Assembly: GCF_003073045.1 (NCBI RefSeq)
Contig: NC_037595.1
Span: forward strand, 1,426,001 to 1,490,000
Source of the DNA: Pomacea canaliculata
Lineage: Eukaryota; Mollusca; Gastropoda; Architaenioglossa; Ampullariidae
Length of the DNA stretch: 64,000 nucleotides
Direction: 5' to 3'
Numbering within the stretch: position 1 is the stretch's first letter; each line of letters begins with the position of its first letter. Below the pieces are notes generated by a model. That model was given only the letters and a program-made list of their open reading frames with translations. It did no database searches and was not told the origin of the DNA. The translations under genes were made by a program, and so were the position numbers. This document shows positions 28,601 through 38,800 of this stretch, one piece after another.

Positions 28601-29336
28601 TGAGTCTTTTGGTGGTGGAGGAGGAGGTGTAGGAGTGGCCACCAACAATGGTGTGTCCACATTGACTAACAACAACACTCATCTCAATAACGGTGTTGGT
28701 GCTGGAAACAGACCTGCTACATCAGGCTTGGGTTACCAGCAGTACATGAACTTACCACCATCACAGGCTCAGACTTTAGAGAAGGAAAACCTTGCCCCCC
28801 CACCACCAGAGCGCAGGTCTTCATACAATATGTCTGTAACCCGCAACAGCTCTGACTACACCAGTCTACCTTTTCCACAGGCTCCAGCCCAGCAGCCACT
28901 ACAACAGCAGCAAAACCCAAATCCTGCACCAGCCAAAAAGTCTGTTTCTTTTAACACCAGCATGAATACTTATCAGGAGCGAACACCATCACACTCTTTT
29001 TCATCTGATCACAATTTCTCACCAGTAGACCAGGTTTCGGAAGAATCAAATGAAGTTTTCCAATCTCCACTCAAAAGACACACACCAGCACCACAAGTTC
29101 GACAGGAAAGTACACCCAACGTGATAGGTTCCCAGGAGGTTTACCGCGATCCTCGGTCTCGAATTGAAGCAGAAAAAGCCCATCTGAATCCAAACAAAAG
29201 ACCAGTCAATGAGCGGATGTCTTTTAGAGACAAGATGAAGTATTTTGCACAAGAGGCAGGAGAAGATATGCCCAAGAACAAACCCAAGGCATCCAAGACT
29301 TTGCGCAACATCGAATCTCAGTTGAACGGACAGTAG
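622..29336 (+). CDS. AFDN: Afadin / Canoe, 5'-truncated by the window
   Basis: Afadin links nectins and other junction receptors to F-actin at adherens junctions and binds Ras/Rap1 through its RA domains. The coding exons I read are 622-734, 1359-1632, 9583-9740, 13757-13871, 14053-14211, 14466-14554, 15244-15444, 15922-16070, 17295-17380, 17586-17791, 18008-18248, 18438-18733, 19149-19364, 19512-19712, 20829-20915, 21725-21790, 22126-22199, 22361-22479, 22958-23143, 23855-24138, 24318-26393, 26627-26748, 27534-27648, 27950-28063 and 28428-29336. Every junction keeps frame and has AG/GT borders, and the sum is 2217 codons plus stop. Domain order RA-RA-FHA-DIL-PDZ-Pro-rich-coiled coil matches vertebrate afadin, with near-identical blocks such as LRRCRVNAALTIQLFSQLF and EDGYSCD. 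Human afadin is about 1820 residues in total; this one is longer mainly because of the 692-codon exon. The N-terminal exons, including the start codon, lie left of the window. Confidence 0.97.
5199..5338. repeat. Minisatellite built on a CACCTGTACAGGTG palindrome
   Basis: There are four to five degenerate units of 32-40 bp, each containing a version of ACCTGTACAGGT followed by GTATATTA. Units start near 5199, 5229, 5260, 5292 and 5318. The core is a perfect palindrome in two units and mutated in others (CACCTGCACGGGTG, CACTCGTGCAGCTG). It contains the E-box CACCTG on both strands. Confidence 0.8.
5731..5926 (-). mobile_element. tRNA-derived SINE, copy 1
   Basis: Read on the minus strand it begins GGTTAGTGTAGTGGGTAG (A-box-like) and has GGACTCAGGTTCACATC (B-box-like) about 50 bases on, as in a tRNA-derived SINE head. 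A non-tRNA body follows, with GGGTACTCCGGTTTCG and a purine/pyrimidine-rich stretch. A second copy lies at 36652-36850 in the same orientation. Roughly 70 percent identity is visible by eye across the 195 bases, including the shared end TAGGAAAGTGCTT. Confidence 0.7.
8702..8770. mobile_element. hAT-type terminus (one end only)
   Basis: CAGGGGTGGGCCAAC followed by CGGGCCAG and GGGCCG resembles the terminal inverted repeat and subterminal region of hAT elements, and resembles the end of the element at 21135. I found no matching second end in the next kilobase, so this is a fragment or decayed copy. Confidence 0.45.
9440..9555. repeat. Degenerate TTGACAC tandem repeat
   Basis: Six spaced TTGACAC or TTGACTC motifs about 18-25 bases apart, several followed by TGGTGAT or CGGTGAT. 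It ends 28 bases before the RA2 exon and lies where the branch point of that intron is expected. Confidence 0.7.
9583..14211 (+). CDS. AFDN: Afadin exons: second Ras-association domain (RA2)
   Basis: Exons 9583-9740, 13757-13871 and 14053-14211. The first carries GGTLKIYGGSLRPDVPYKT and MEKYGLEKEDPEEYCLVEV, the start of RA2. The second carries VLLPPGSREY and LDDSECPLAI. The third gives HVIFQLRRRKE, then a basic linker, then LPYLVELNPRG leading into FHA. RA2 helps afadin bind Rap1/Ras-GTP. Exon 9583-9740 has strikingly high GC at third positions (50 of 53 codons), unlike exon 13757-13871 (12 of 38). Confidence 0.95.
9741..13756 (+). other. Afadin intron (about 4 kb)
   Basis: No coding exon was recognised. 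It contains a 40-bp class minisatellite (11718-11925). The left two thirds is relatively GC-rich and the part after about 12700 is AT-rich like the rest of the gene. Confidence 0.75.
11718..11925. repeat. G-rich minisatellite, about 42-bp unit
   Basis: Five units of the type GTAGATGTAGAGATGAACGG plus TGGGGGTGAGGTGTGGG. The first four are nearly identical. The last two are shortened. Confidence 0.85.
14053..15444 (+). CDS. AFDN: Afadin exons: FHA domain
   Basis: The end of exon 14053-14211 with exons 14466-14554 and 15244-15444 form the forkhead-associated domain: LPYLVELNPRG, HLLPLNVTEVGRDKP, then GPDIQPRHCVI, VTITPSTRNSE, MLRHGMTVQFGRNHLYRF and VDP. This aligns along its length with human afadin FHA, which has GPGIQPHHCDL at the same place. 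The last exon uses an AAG acceptor at 15243, chosen because CTG CAA GGG continues the frame. If the following intron is retained, translation runs 11 residues past the exon and stops at 15480. Confidence 0.93.
15922..19712 (+). CDS. AFDN: Afadin exons: linker and DIL (dilute) domain
   Basis: Exons 15922-16070 and 17295-17380 encode a polar linker ending LLPASLEYRLE. Exons 17586-17791, 18008-18248, 18438-18733 and 19149-19364 encode the dilute domain shared with class V myosins: FKLAPTYTLYMAV, AFWMANASEVLHFFKQD, the LRRCRVNAALTIQLFSQLF core, AEKQGLELAADCHL and STCFKLNSLQLRALL. Exon 19512-19712 holds LPFLLPEDGYSCD and the stretch before PDZ. This is the most conserved part of the gene in the window. 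Confidence 0.96.
16340..16450 (-). mobile_element. Non-LTR element 3' tail with hexamer repeat
   Basis: On the minus strand GGGCAGACAATAAAGTCTG runs into an (ATTTTG)n repeat of about five units (16340-16371). This is the usual 3' end of a LINE or its dependent SINE. The 5' limit is not visible. Confidence 0.5.
17157..17250 (+). mobile_element. Interspersed repeat tail, family shared with 58386
   Basis: The string CTATCCATGTTTCATTCTTG, then AGAGCTAAGAGCATGCT, then TTTTGTATTTATTATTATT, matches the block at 58386-58470 with few changes. Both end in a short tandem repeat (ATT here, TCR there), as a LINE or SINE 3' end does. Confidence 0.6.
18305..18365 (+). mobile_element. Possible LINE/SINE 3' tail
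   Basis: ATTTTCCTTGTGGACAAATA followed by AAGTTGTATTGAA resembles the 3' ends of CR1/L2-like elements. It is too short to classify and lies in the intron after exon 18008-18248. Confidence 0.3.
20512..20686. mobile_element. hAT-like MITE, 175 bp
   Basis: Perfect 13-bp terminal inverted repeats: CAGGGCTTCTGCT at 20512-20524 and AGCAGAAGCCCTG at 20674-20686. Both flanks carry ATCATG directly (20506-20511 and 20687-20692). Inside, GGACCCCTT recurs three times. No transposase is present, so it is non-autonomous. Confidence 0.75.
20829..22479 (+). CDS. AFDN: Afadin exons: PDZ domain
   Basis: Exons 20829-20915, 21725-21790, 22126-22199 and 22361-22479. The carboxylate-binding loop is GSMGLSIVAA, followed by GIYIKSVVPGGAAA, DGRLKAGDQLLEVDGKSL and KAAELMTQTGDVVTLRVAKQ. 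The AIYHGLATLL segment right after PDZ is also shared with vertebrates. This PDZ type binds nectin C-termini. The domain is split over four short exons, two of them under 75 bases, and introns 1 and 3 of the group follow hAT MITE or polypyrimidine-rich sequence. Confidence 0.96.
21135..21551. mobile_element. hAT MITE, 417 bp, with target duplication
   Basis: The left end CAGGGGTCATCAACC and right end TTAGCTACCCCTG form imperfect inverted repeats. The flanking octamers CTGTAGGG (21127-21134) and CTTTAGGG (21552-21559) agree at 7 of 8 bases, the target-site length of hAT elements. The interior is AT-rich with no transposase. Confidence 0.75.
22958..26393 (+). CDS. AFDN: Afadin exons: Gln/Pro/Ser-rich region with giant exon
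   Basis: Exons 22958-23143, 23855-24138 and 24318-26393. They encode about 850 residues of low-complexity sequence rich in Gln, Pro, Ser and Asn, probably disordered. At 25263-25530 there is a degenerate QQDPRS repeat. At about 25605-25710 a dense poly-proline cluster (PPPPLHDLPPELPPPPVE) could bind SH3, WW or profilin-type partners. The exon ends in a charged helix, REEKEKAQELQAEELFRARE, and ELERLRKLKLEHEFQRRVRE, which aligns with the human segment LRKLMLEWQFQKRLQE. The region between is not alignable by eye. Confidence 0.93.
26627..29336 (+). CDS. AFDN: Afadin exons: coiled coil and C-terminal tail
   Basis: Exons 26627-26748, 27534-27648, 27950-28063 and 28428-29336. The first three and the start of the last encode an Arg/Glu/Gln-rich helix typical of afadin. 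A Gly/Asn-rich spacer (28610-28700) and a Ser/Pro/Gln-rich part follow. The last residues (MSFRDKMKYFAQE, then KPKASKTLRNIESQLNGQ) match the human terminus, where LTFKERQRLFSQ and KASRKLTELENELNTK occur, so the annotated stop TAG at 29334-29336 is the true end. Confidence 0.94.
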
Positions 29337-32324
29337 GCATGTTCATTGTTTTAGGTGAAAGCATTTTGGCATTGACACAATTTCAGGTGATGTGTGGTGT
29401 GCATCAGCATTTATTTGTTGATGGCATATTCACTGTGCAGAATGGCCTTCTCTGGACAAAGAAATTCGGCTTGTATGTGAGGTGATAATGGTGATGTAGT
29501 GAAAGCAGTCTGTGGTGTGTTGATGTCTTGGGTGATGGTAATATCCATGGTGGTATGTGATGATATGGATGAGGTGTTGGCAAGCAGCGTTTTCCTGGTG
29601 AATGTCAGGTGTGATTTATGCAACTAGTTTGTTTTCAATAGTTACATTGGTTATTCATGAAAATAGGTCAAACAATTTTTTTATTATGATAATTGAGTAT
29701 GTGGGTTGTTGATCTAGCATTCTGGGCAAGTCTTTAAATTTAGACCTTTTTTTCATATCAAAGAAAAATTTTGATAAAACTCTTTTGCACGCCCTCTGTC
29801 TGACTTCATTAAGAAAATAAGTGATCAAAACAAGCAGTTCATTTGAAATGATAAACTTTGTGCAAATATATTGAAAAGTGTTGTCATCTAAATGTTTTGT
29901 TCTTTGAAGTGTACTTTGACCTTCAGGTTTTAAGAGTAGCTAAGAGGCGTCACATAAAATGGGATAGGAAGTAACACACAAGTTATGGGAGGTAAACAAT
30001 CTCCAAGTGATGACAATGCAAACTACATTTCTATTTCCCTTTTGTGAGCATTTTTCTTCAGGAGCTTTATTCTTGGAGCACTTGCAAAGAACAAATTTTA
30101 AAAATTGTATGCTGTTGGGAACCATGTCTTACAAGAACATAGAATTTCAAAGCATTTTTTTTTTCAACATAGTCGGGGCAGCAGAACATTCAACCCCAAC
30201 GATATTTAAAAAATCATACTACATCTTATTAGGATAGTGTGTTAATTAGTAGGTACTTGTAAATATGTTCGTTTTCAAGAAGGCTATTTTTGTACTTGTG
30301 ATCCATGTTATGAACGGCAACATGGTGGGTGGGTGGCTGGGACTGGGTTGACAAAAGTTGCCTGTCACACAAATAAGACAAACTTATTGTCAAAGAAGTA
30401 TGCAAAATTTTGTTGCAATGGGGATAACCACTTCTAGCAGCTCAGATTTTTGGTCCGTCCTCTACATCAGCCCACAAGCGTTGTTGCAGGTTGCCTGTCT
30501 TAGGAATTTTTACCTTTCACTGAGATACATTTGGCTTTATCTTAACAACCATTTTAATGTCAGTGCCTCTGGAATTAATATTAGAGTAACATTTATGACG
30601 CATATGCTTTATACCGTTTACATTTCAGTATGTGCAACTAATATTTACCTGAAGTCTGTGTACAGGTCTGCTTTTCTACTCACTGTTTCTTTCCTCTCTG
30701 CAAAGTGTGAATGTGGAAACTTCAAATGACACATTCTTTCTAGAAAATAAGGTTCTGTTCAGTTAAACAAAAGCTATTTTTTTACTTGTCTGTTAATTAT
30801 AAAGAGTTTTGATTGCAGCTGCACTTCTTATAAAAACCAAACCCACTTGGCGATTCAAAGACGGTAAACTTTTGGCATAAATTTAGCATCCATGCCTTTA
30901 AAATTCAACGATGAACTGGTCTCTAGCCTCATGATTGGTTCTGCCTGGTCTTCCATTTTCCTGCTCCCATCCCCGTCAAAACATGACTGCCACACTTTGT
31001 ATATAAGAAACTCAGCACAGAAACTTCAATTCAGTGTGCACAACAAGACAGAAGTTGGAGTTGGTCTTGGTGTACACGTTTGTAGCAGAGATAAATGTCT
31101 AGGTATGAAATAAAGACGAGTGCAAAGATGAAGAAACTTGGATTTCTTTTCCTCACGTTTCTACTTGCTATGTAAAATTCTGCCTCCTGGCAGATACAGG
31201 TGTTGGCATAGGCTTGTTTGGTAATGAAATGGTGCACATGATGCTGAAAATGACTTTCTGTTCTGTGGAGTCCCTAGAGTATGGTTCTTGAATTGACTCT
31301 GCAGCTTTAGCATATGCCCAAACTCTAAAGTGTCACGTGCGTATTGAAATGCATATCCCCAAACAGAAGAGTGTCATGAATTTTGCAGGCAGTGAAAAGT
31401 GGTATGTTGGCTCTAGCTTCAGGACATCTGCAGCCCACTTTAACATGCAGACTCACTGTGAAGACAAAATGTGTGTTCGCTGCCCCTAGGTCTTGCAGAA
31501 TGTAGAATAGGAAATGAACAACCTTAGACTTGCTGGAAGTATTGAGCAATGCTGTCTAGATGTATATATTTGTGAAGGTTCTGTTCTGATGTTCTGCATA
31601 TTTTTGCCTGAACTTTGATCATAGAACTGTTGATATATGTCCTCCCCCATCACATGTTGCCCATCATCTTAAAATATGTAAATGCTGCTCTGTATGTACA
31701 AAGTTCTCATTTAATTTTTTTTTAATGTTAAGGTGGGACTTGACATTGTTTGCACATATTATACAAGTTATTATTTTCCAGAGACTTGTGATAACAATGG
31801 CAATGGTATGCAAAATGTTATGTGCTTAAAAGCAACTCTGTAAAGTAACTATGCCGGATTCTTTTTTCACCTGTGTTCTTGGCCCACCTGCTGCCAGACA
31901 TAAATAACCATAATCAAAGTCATAGTATCATACTTTGGGCCACTGTTATTTCACTCCTGTTGTCGGTGTGCTTGTTTGTGAAACGGCACAAAGAGGGCAG
32001 CATGCTATGTCAATGCTTAACCAAATTTTAGAGAAACATATATACTGATAATCTAGACTGTAGCCATTTTGCATATCAAAAAATGACTCTATGGTTGTGA
32101 TGTACGAAATGATCATGTAAGCCTTGTCTGTGTTAAGGTGACAGTTTAAAAGCCACAATCGGAATCATGTTTCCTCATATTTCGCTGTGTGCTAGTTGAT
32201 AGGATCCACAAGAAATGTTAAGTTTGTAAACCATTACCACTTTCATTGAAGGAGTTGAATAAAGAACATGTTCTTTTGATGCATTGCCTTCGGCTACACC
32301 TTGTTATTTGTTCCATGAAATAAA
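29337..32324 (+). other. AFDN: Afadin 3' UTR and downstream region
   Basis: No gene is seen in this stretch. Candidate polyadenylation signals AATAAA occur at 31109-31114, 32258-32263 and 32319-32324, so the 3' UTR could be 1.8-3 kb. Which is used cannot be told from sequence. Confidence 0.5.
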
Positions 32325-35300
32325 TTTTGTTACATAAGCATATATTTATTATCTCAATTGCATTGTCATCACTGGTTTTGCCTATCACTGTAATGTATGA
32401 TACACTCACTGCATTTGCTTGACCACATGTTGCTGTCGTGTAAGATATGCAACTATATCTTGACCTGGTTATGTCTGGCCAAATGTTTAATCATGTTGTT
32501 TATAAAGCATCAGACACAGCATTGTGTCTGTCTTTTGTAGTAATGTGAATGGGGGAAAAAATGGTAAACAGCCACAACTGTAAAGGAGAATCCATTATAT
32601 CACAAACACAATCAATCCGCTTGACTAAAACATTCCTCTGTGCATTTCAGTAGCCATTAATTATCAATATCTTCTTTTTTTTTTTTTTAAATAAGTTCGG
32701 AGGGGGAAGGGGCAGAATTCTTTGTTAATATGTGTATTTATGCAGACCATTAAGGTAACCATTATTACACATTAAAGTATTTATGCAGAAAGAATACTTT
32801 TCATTACCAGCTTATATTGTTGATTGTAATTGGAGCTTGGAGAAAGTTATTTTTATCAAACAGTATCTTTCCATAGATTGACATGGTAGGGAGTTGAAAT
32901 CCTGTGCATTGCATGAAAAATAATCCCTTCAGGGAGCAGTCTACCGCAGAAAGAAAATGGTGGAAGCTTCTCAATATTTATTTTTACTCGAACAGTAAAA
33001 ACCAATAAAATTAAAAGTACTTAGTAGAGAGATTATCAACGATGTTGCTGATACATCGACAAGATGGTACAGGTCTTGTGCTGGCAATACTATGGGTCAA
33101 AGGGCAGGGCAACCAGGCAAAGAAAAAGACAAGCTAGATGACGAAGTGAAGACATTTGACAAATGAGTGTCGGTGCACAAAGTTGAATGATGAGACACGA
33201 TTCTCCCAAATACAGCTAGCTGCATTAAAACGCAATAAACGGATGAGTTGGCATGTCTGTGCAGCTGATGTACGGGTCTTTGACATTCTATATGACTGCT
33301 TCTCGAACATCGCACATAAATTTCATTTTATTCAGTGATTAATTATAGTGTTCTTTAATTGCTGTTTAGATTCTTTTATATTAATATCTTTGACTGATTT
33401 ATAGGTACACAGGTGTGATAAAGGGGTTATTGTGATTGACGGATGTCGAGCATAGAGGAAATCCATGTAAGAATAATGGACATAGGAGTCCCGCCATTGG
33501 AATATAAAATTATTAGGACGACGATAATGAACGAGGTACATTCATATATATATATATGTTAGCCTATATATATATATGTACATTCAAAGATTAAGAGAAG
33601 ATAAGGTCGGCTGTATGGACATTTAATTACTGGGATTGGTGAAAGAGGGAATTAGTATTGGAATACATCAGTATGTCTGTCACCCAGCTCCTACAATGAC
33701 GGAACTGTTTTCCCTCCAGCTAGTCCAACATAACTCCAACACATGTATCAATATTGGAATTGACGGCTGAAGAAGCTTAATTATAATTCCTGTAGAAACA
33801 CAACTTTTCAAATGGCGCGCAGTTCCGATCACGTAGTACACCATTGGCTAAAAGTCACGTGCCATTATTAGGGGTTAGGGCCCTTGGTTGGTAAGAGTAC
33901 TCTCCCCCGTCAATATAGGTAACCCATATAAGTTGAGATTTCGATGCGCATAGGGTTGTACGTCTTTCTGACGGTGACTTATGCCATGACACTAAACAGG
34001 TTTGGGTTAGCGGAGTGGAAAATAACGGACTCGACTTCCCCCCACATCCACCGTTCACAAAGCCTCACTTTTATTGCTAAATCTTTCCAAAGATCTGGTT
34101 GGCACGACCTTGTCGCTGAAAGCACACACACAAAACATAAAAGATATCAAAGAAATGCTTTTCATACACGCAGCCTTTGCCAAGAAAAGGCAACAAAAAA
34201 AAACCGTCAACAAATCTAAGGCTCCTTTCTCTGGGCCTCCGAACACTTCTCTGTGGCAGGCCATATAAAGGTCAAGACTTTGGCATTCCACAGCCAGAGT
34301 CCACATCGACACTCGTTTCTGTGATCAATAGAAGACCGACTGCATGGGGTTCACGGGTAGATCACGAGAAACCTTATACATACGAACATATTGGGAAGAC
34401 CGCGCAAGACCAGAACTTTACGCACAAAAGGACAGAATGAGTGAGAAGGTGACAGACAAAACTGCGGCTACACTCGCTGCCATGCAACAGCACGAGGACC
34501 GTGAGCTGCCTCCTTGTCTGAGTCTTTATTTCTTACAGGTAGGTCGTGAATACAGCGGGACTCGCTGCAAGCTGCTACACCTGAGCGAGCAGTTGCCCCA
34601 GCAGTAAGAACTTCACATCTCACCCTAATATATTTCTCCAACGACTTCGTGTGGAAAAAAGTTGCAATGACAGGGAGTGACAGCGCATTGTGGATGTGCA
34701 AACACATGCGTCAGCGGATTGTGAAGTGGCAGGCAGGTGTGTCAGCCAGAAATGACGAGGTGGGGGGCAGAGGTCGTCTGCTGTCAGAGTCTGTCGGGAA
34801 ATGGACACAGGCCCAAGGTAAGCCAGTCAACCACATATATCTGTCTGTGTGTATGTGTGTGCACGCGCGCACCAAGCGTGCCATGATGTATTATTGTGTG
34901 TGTGTGTTAGGAAATAGGTATGTTCTTTTGGGTGAAAGATGGACGTACTTGCACACAAACACGTACACTTGTCTGTCACACAGAGAACAAACTTGTCCAG
35001 CCCCAGGCTGTCGCAGCTACATTTTAACTCACTTTAATTAGGCTTGCTTTAACTCACAAAAGAGTAAAATCTTCATTATACAAAATACAAAAACTACGGT
35101 TGGTTAAGCTCAGATCTAGGTGACGTCTGAGCAACTTGTCTTAATAAATGTGATCTACTACCAGATATTTTATGGTGGAAGGGTTTATTACATATATAAA
35201 GTATGAATTCTAGCGTTACAACTTCAGAGTAAGTCTCAAATACATCGATCGCTTCCAGTTCAAAGGAGGCCATAATCTGCATTACGAATCCGTGTCAGGT

Positions 35301-35780
35301 GAAATGCAGTAGAACTTAATTTTTTTCTGAAACAGTTGTTGCCAGCGAGTATTATGACCGAGGAAAGGTTACACGTGTCCAAAAACTCGCCTTTTTGTAG
35401 AGCAAATTGAATCCTTACAATTAAGTCTTATATCTGTAATAGGCTTGTTATAACAAATCAAGCATGATGCTTGGCATGGGGATTACTGCGTTATCTGCTG
35501 TCCTGAAAATATTTCAAGCGTGTGCCTCTCCCATCGTGGGCTCTCTCTCCCTCTCACTCTCACACACACACACAGATCTGTCCAAATAATGGCAAGGAAT
35601 GACGCGGATGCTGAAGACGCGTGAAGGTGGTTCTGATATTTTACGGTTTATTAGGTATTGATATCGTTTCCTGCTTGAATCTGTGCACTAATTTCTAAGG
35701 TAACACACTGTATGTGTGTTTTGTTTGTTTGTTTTAGTGTGTTTGTGCTGTAATTTATTAATTGTGACTTGTATTGCCAG
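32325..35780. other. Intergenic region
   Basis: AT-rich sequence to about 33800, with an inverted (TA)n pair at 33541-33590 bracketed by TACATTCA-type repeats. At 34440-34817 several frames are open, and a good donor (GCCCAAG|GTAAGC) follows 34817. This could be a 5' UTR exon of the CUB gene but nothing proves it. A short CT/CA repeat lies at 35546-35575. Confidence 0.5.
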
Positions 35781-35804
35781 TCCCAGTGCAGCCAGGCCGT
35801 TGCC

Positions 35805-38800
35805 ATGGAAGCCATGCAGTTCCTGGAAGAGTTGTCTTTAGCAGGTGAGAGTTGTCTACCCTTCCACTGTGCCGTTCGAGATTTTTGTGATTGTTTAATC
35901 GCTCAACAGTTCATTGCTTTCCGGAATCAGCGTTACCTGTGTGTTCATAAAGTTGCCTTCAACGTCCTCAAGCACAACAAAAGTACGAAAAGAATGTATT
36001 TACTTACCAGAGCACTTTTTCACCGAAGAACAGCTCGGAAGATCTGTGGTCTGGCTGTCATTGGTGTCTAGTCTGTGATGAACAGAATGAGAAACTCTCA
36101 GTCACCCAAAATACTGAATACTGCTCGGTCTGCAAAACATTCGCTAAATATTTTAAAAGAAAGTGTACTCTGTTGTCAACACTGAATTTAATTTTACCTT
36201 CCCTCTCTACTTATTTTTGAGGCAATGTGTGACGAGTCTTGCAAGAAGTGGGAAACTTACACTAGTTGATGCACTGTTACCTCTAATCTAACCATCGAGT
36301 TACACCAAACACTCGAAAATACAAACTTTTGCACAAACGACGAATTTTAAACATTTTTGTGATGGATGATCACTGAAACGAAATCTAGCAAACTGTCGAC
36401 ATGTATACCACTCACCAACACCTCGAAGTTGGTTTTTCAAATCATGGTCAGGTAAGCAGTGTGGTTATTGTTTGAAGCAATTAATTTAAAATGTGAAGTA
36501 CTTGCGATTGCGTCTCATAGCCAGGTGTGTGTGGTGTTCTGATTGAGCACTACGTAAATCCACAATATTTTTTCCTATCATGACCAAAATTTTCATGATT
36601 AGTCTGGTCGTCTAGAATGTCTAGAATTCTTGATTAATTAGTAGGAAAGTGCTTTCACCCAGAGGTGTTTCCGCACTATGGGGGAGAGAGATGGGAGATG
36701 AGAATGGAGTACCCGGAAAAATCCCTAACGCCCGTCCCTGTGAACAGTTGTCACAAACAGAAAATGGCTGGAGAAGAGATCTGAACCAGGGCCTCTTACT
36801 GCAATGGTGACAAGCGAGTATTATTACCCAACCTGTATACTAGCGGGCGCCCCTCTCTACATTAAATTTAGTTCGTGTCTTTGCACCATAGTATGTTTAT
36901 TTATTTTTTGATATATTCTGATAGTAGCCTTTCACTGTGAATGTTTACTGTGAGCTTCACTGACATGGAAGAGGTGCGATTTTAAACAAAGAGAAGTTCT
37001 GATTCTTACAAAGTCGCTATCACAGTTACCTGCTCTCGCCAATCTACTGAATTTAGATAGTGAGTAGCAAAGCCAAAATAAAAAAATGAAAACGGAGCGT
37101 AAAATGGATTAGATTTTCAGTACGGTTTATCAGAAGAACTGAGTCAAATATTGTAGAGACATTGCAGGTGGATCGACAGCGCATCATTACTTTTACTAAA
37201 ATTAGTCGTATTCTAATATTATTGAATAATTAGATTTGAATTGTAATTCAATAAAATTGTACTTGGAAGCTATACCAGTGAGCTAAATAAACAAACAATT
37301 TTGTGATTCGTAGTCTTGTGAATGGCATTTCTTTCTTTATACCTGTGGCTGTGTTTACAGGGTTGGAGGCAGAAATTCGGCTAATGTGTTACCATCGACA
37401 GCGCATGCGTCCTTCTATCTCTTGACGTCATCGAGGCTATCACTTCCGGTCCTTTTGTGTAAATATTTACTTTTTTATGACATAAGCATCTAATTTTTTA
37501 TTAGTTCTCTTACCCGGATGAAATAGTCTCATGTTTAGAACCATTGTTAACAGGTTAAAATACATTAGATAAGCTCCAAGTTTTCGATGATGCAGTCTTT
37601 TCTCACATCATCAGGGTTTCAAGATTTCGATTTAAAAAAAAAAACAAAAAAAAAAAACCCCACAACGTTGATGACTGCGCTTTTATTGTTGTTACCAGCT
37701 GTCCGGCGATGAACAAACTAAACTTACCAACATATTGAAACAATGCAAAGCTCATTATTTTGACTATTATCTCCTTTCTTTTCTACTTCTAGCATGCACC
37801 ATTCACGAGAATTTTCAATCTTTTGACTTAACATTTACTACAAATGCACATTATATTTGCAGTTTTCTGCTGCATCATGAAGGGTGCTTCTGGGTATGGT
37901 AAGTACAGTCTGTGATATTCCAAAACAAACATTCACTTCGAGTCTTTTCCTGACAACACTCACTTTCTGTCTGTTCTGTTGACTGCTCCACATACAGTGC
38001 AGAAACGCGTATCATGCGCAGCTCACGGCAAGTTCAAACACATTAAGACGGATCGCGGTGATAGCGATAAATCGTTGGTAACAAATCTGCGGGTAACGAG
38101 TGTTCAAAAGTTTCTTTTTTGTTGCCATGGCATCTGTCGAGTAGAGTGTGGGGGCTTCGTCTTACTGAAAAACCTGGAGGATACCCGCACGATCACCACG
38201 CCCGACTACCCGACAAACTACCCCAACTTCACCCGCTGCATCTGGCTTGTGGAGACGAGTCGCAACCACCTGGTGAGCATCACATTCACGCTGGACGTGG
38301 AGAAGCACCTAGGTTTCTGCACGGACACTTTGCAGGTGAGCGATACACCCGATTAATTAACACACTGTACCATCTCTCCCATTGGCTGTAACCTGTTATA
38401 AGCAAGGGTCACTAAACTGTATTCACTTGGGATGTGGGCATTCTTTTAACAACAAAACGATTGCCGAATTGATGAGGAGCCAAGGTTTCGGGCAGGAGTG
38501 TGGACAGACAAGATTTCAGTAAAGTAGTGGGGGGAGCCTTCAAAGAATCCATAGCAATGAGATGAGAGCTGGTAGTCTATTCTAACTTTTGATTGTTTTA
38601 GTTTCGAGATGGTGGTCAAGATTCTGAGATTATCAAGGAATTCTGCGTCTCTGTGTCCTCATACACTGTGCGGTCAACAGGACCATGGATGTACATCGCC
38701 TTCAAAAGCAAGGGGCCGCGAACTTTTACTGGGTTCACAGGCCAAGTCACCAGCGAGGTGGCAGGTATGTAGCAAGAGTAGCTCGTCAAGCTGGCTACAC

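Noticed and set aside
33040..33260. Arg/Lys-rich frame fragment resembling the end of LINE ORF2
   Set aside because: Only a short basic stretch recalls the usual C-terminal motif, with stops on both sides. It is too weak to call.
33860..33970. tRNA-like sequence TTGGTTGGTAAGAG with TTTCGATGC downstream
   Set aside because: It resembles a tRNA D-arm and T-loop but no acceptor stem or cloverleaf can be formed by eye. It may be a worn SINE head, but this cannot be supported.
34440..35041. Open frames with good donors (34440-34535, 34649-34817)
   Set aside because: No recognisable protein and no downstream exon in a confirmed frame. Kept only as a possible 5' UTR of the CUB gene.
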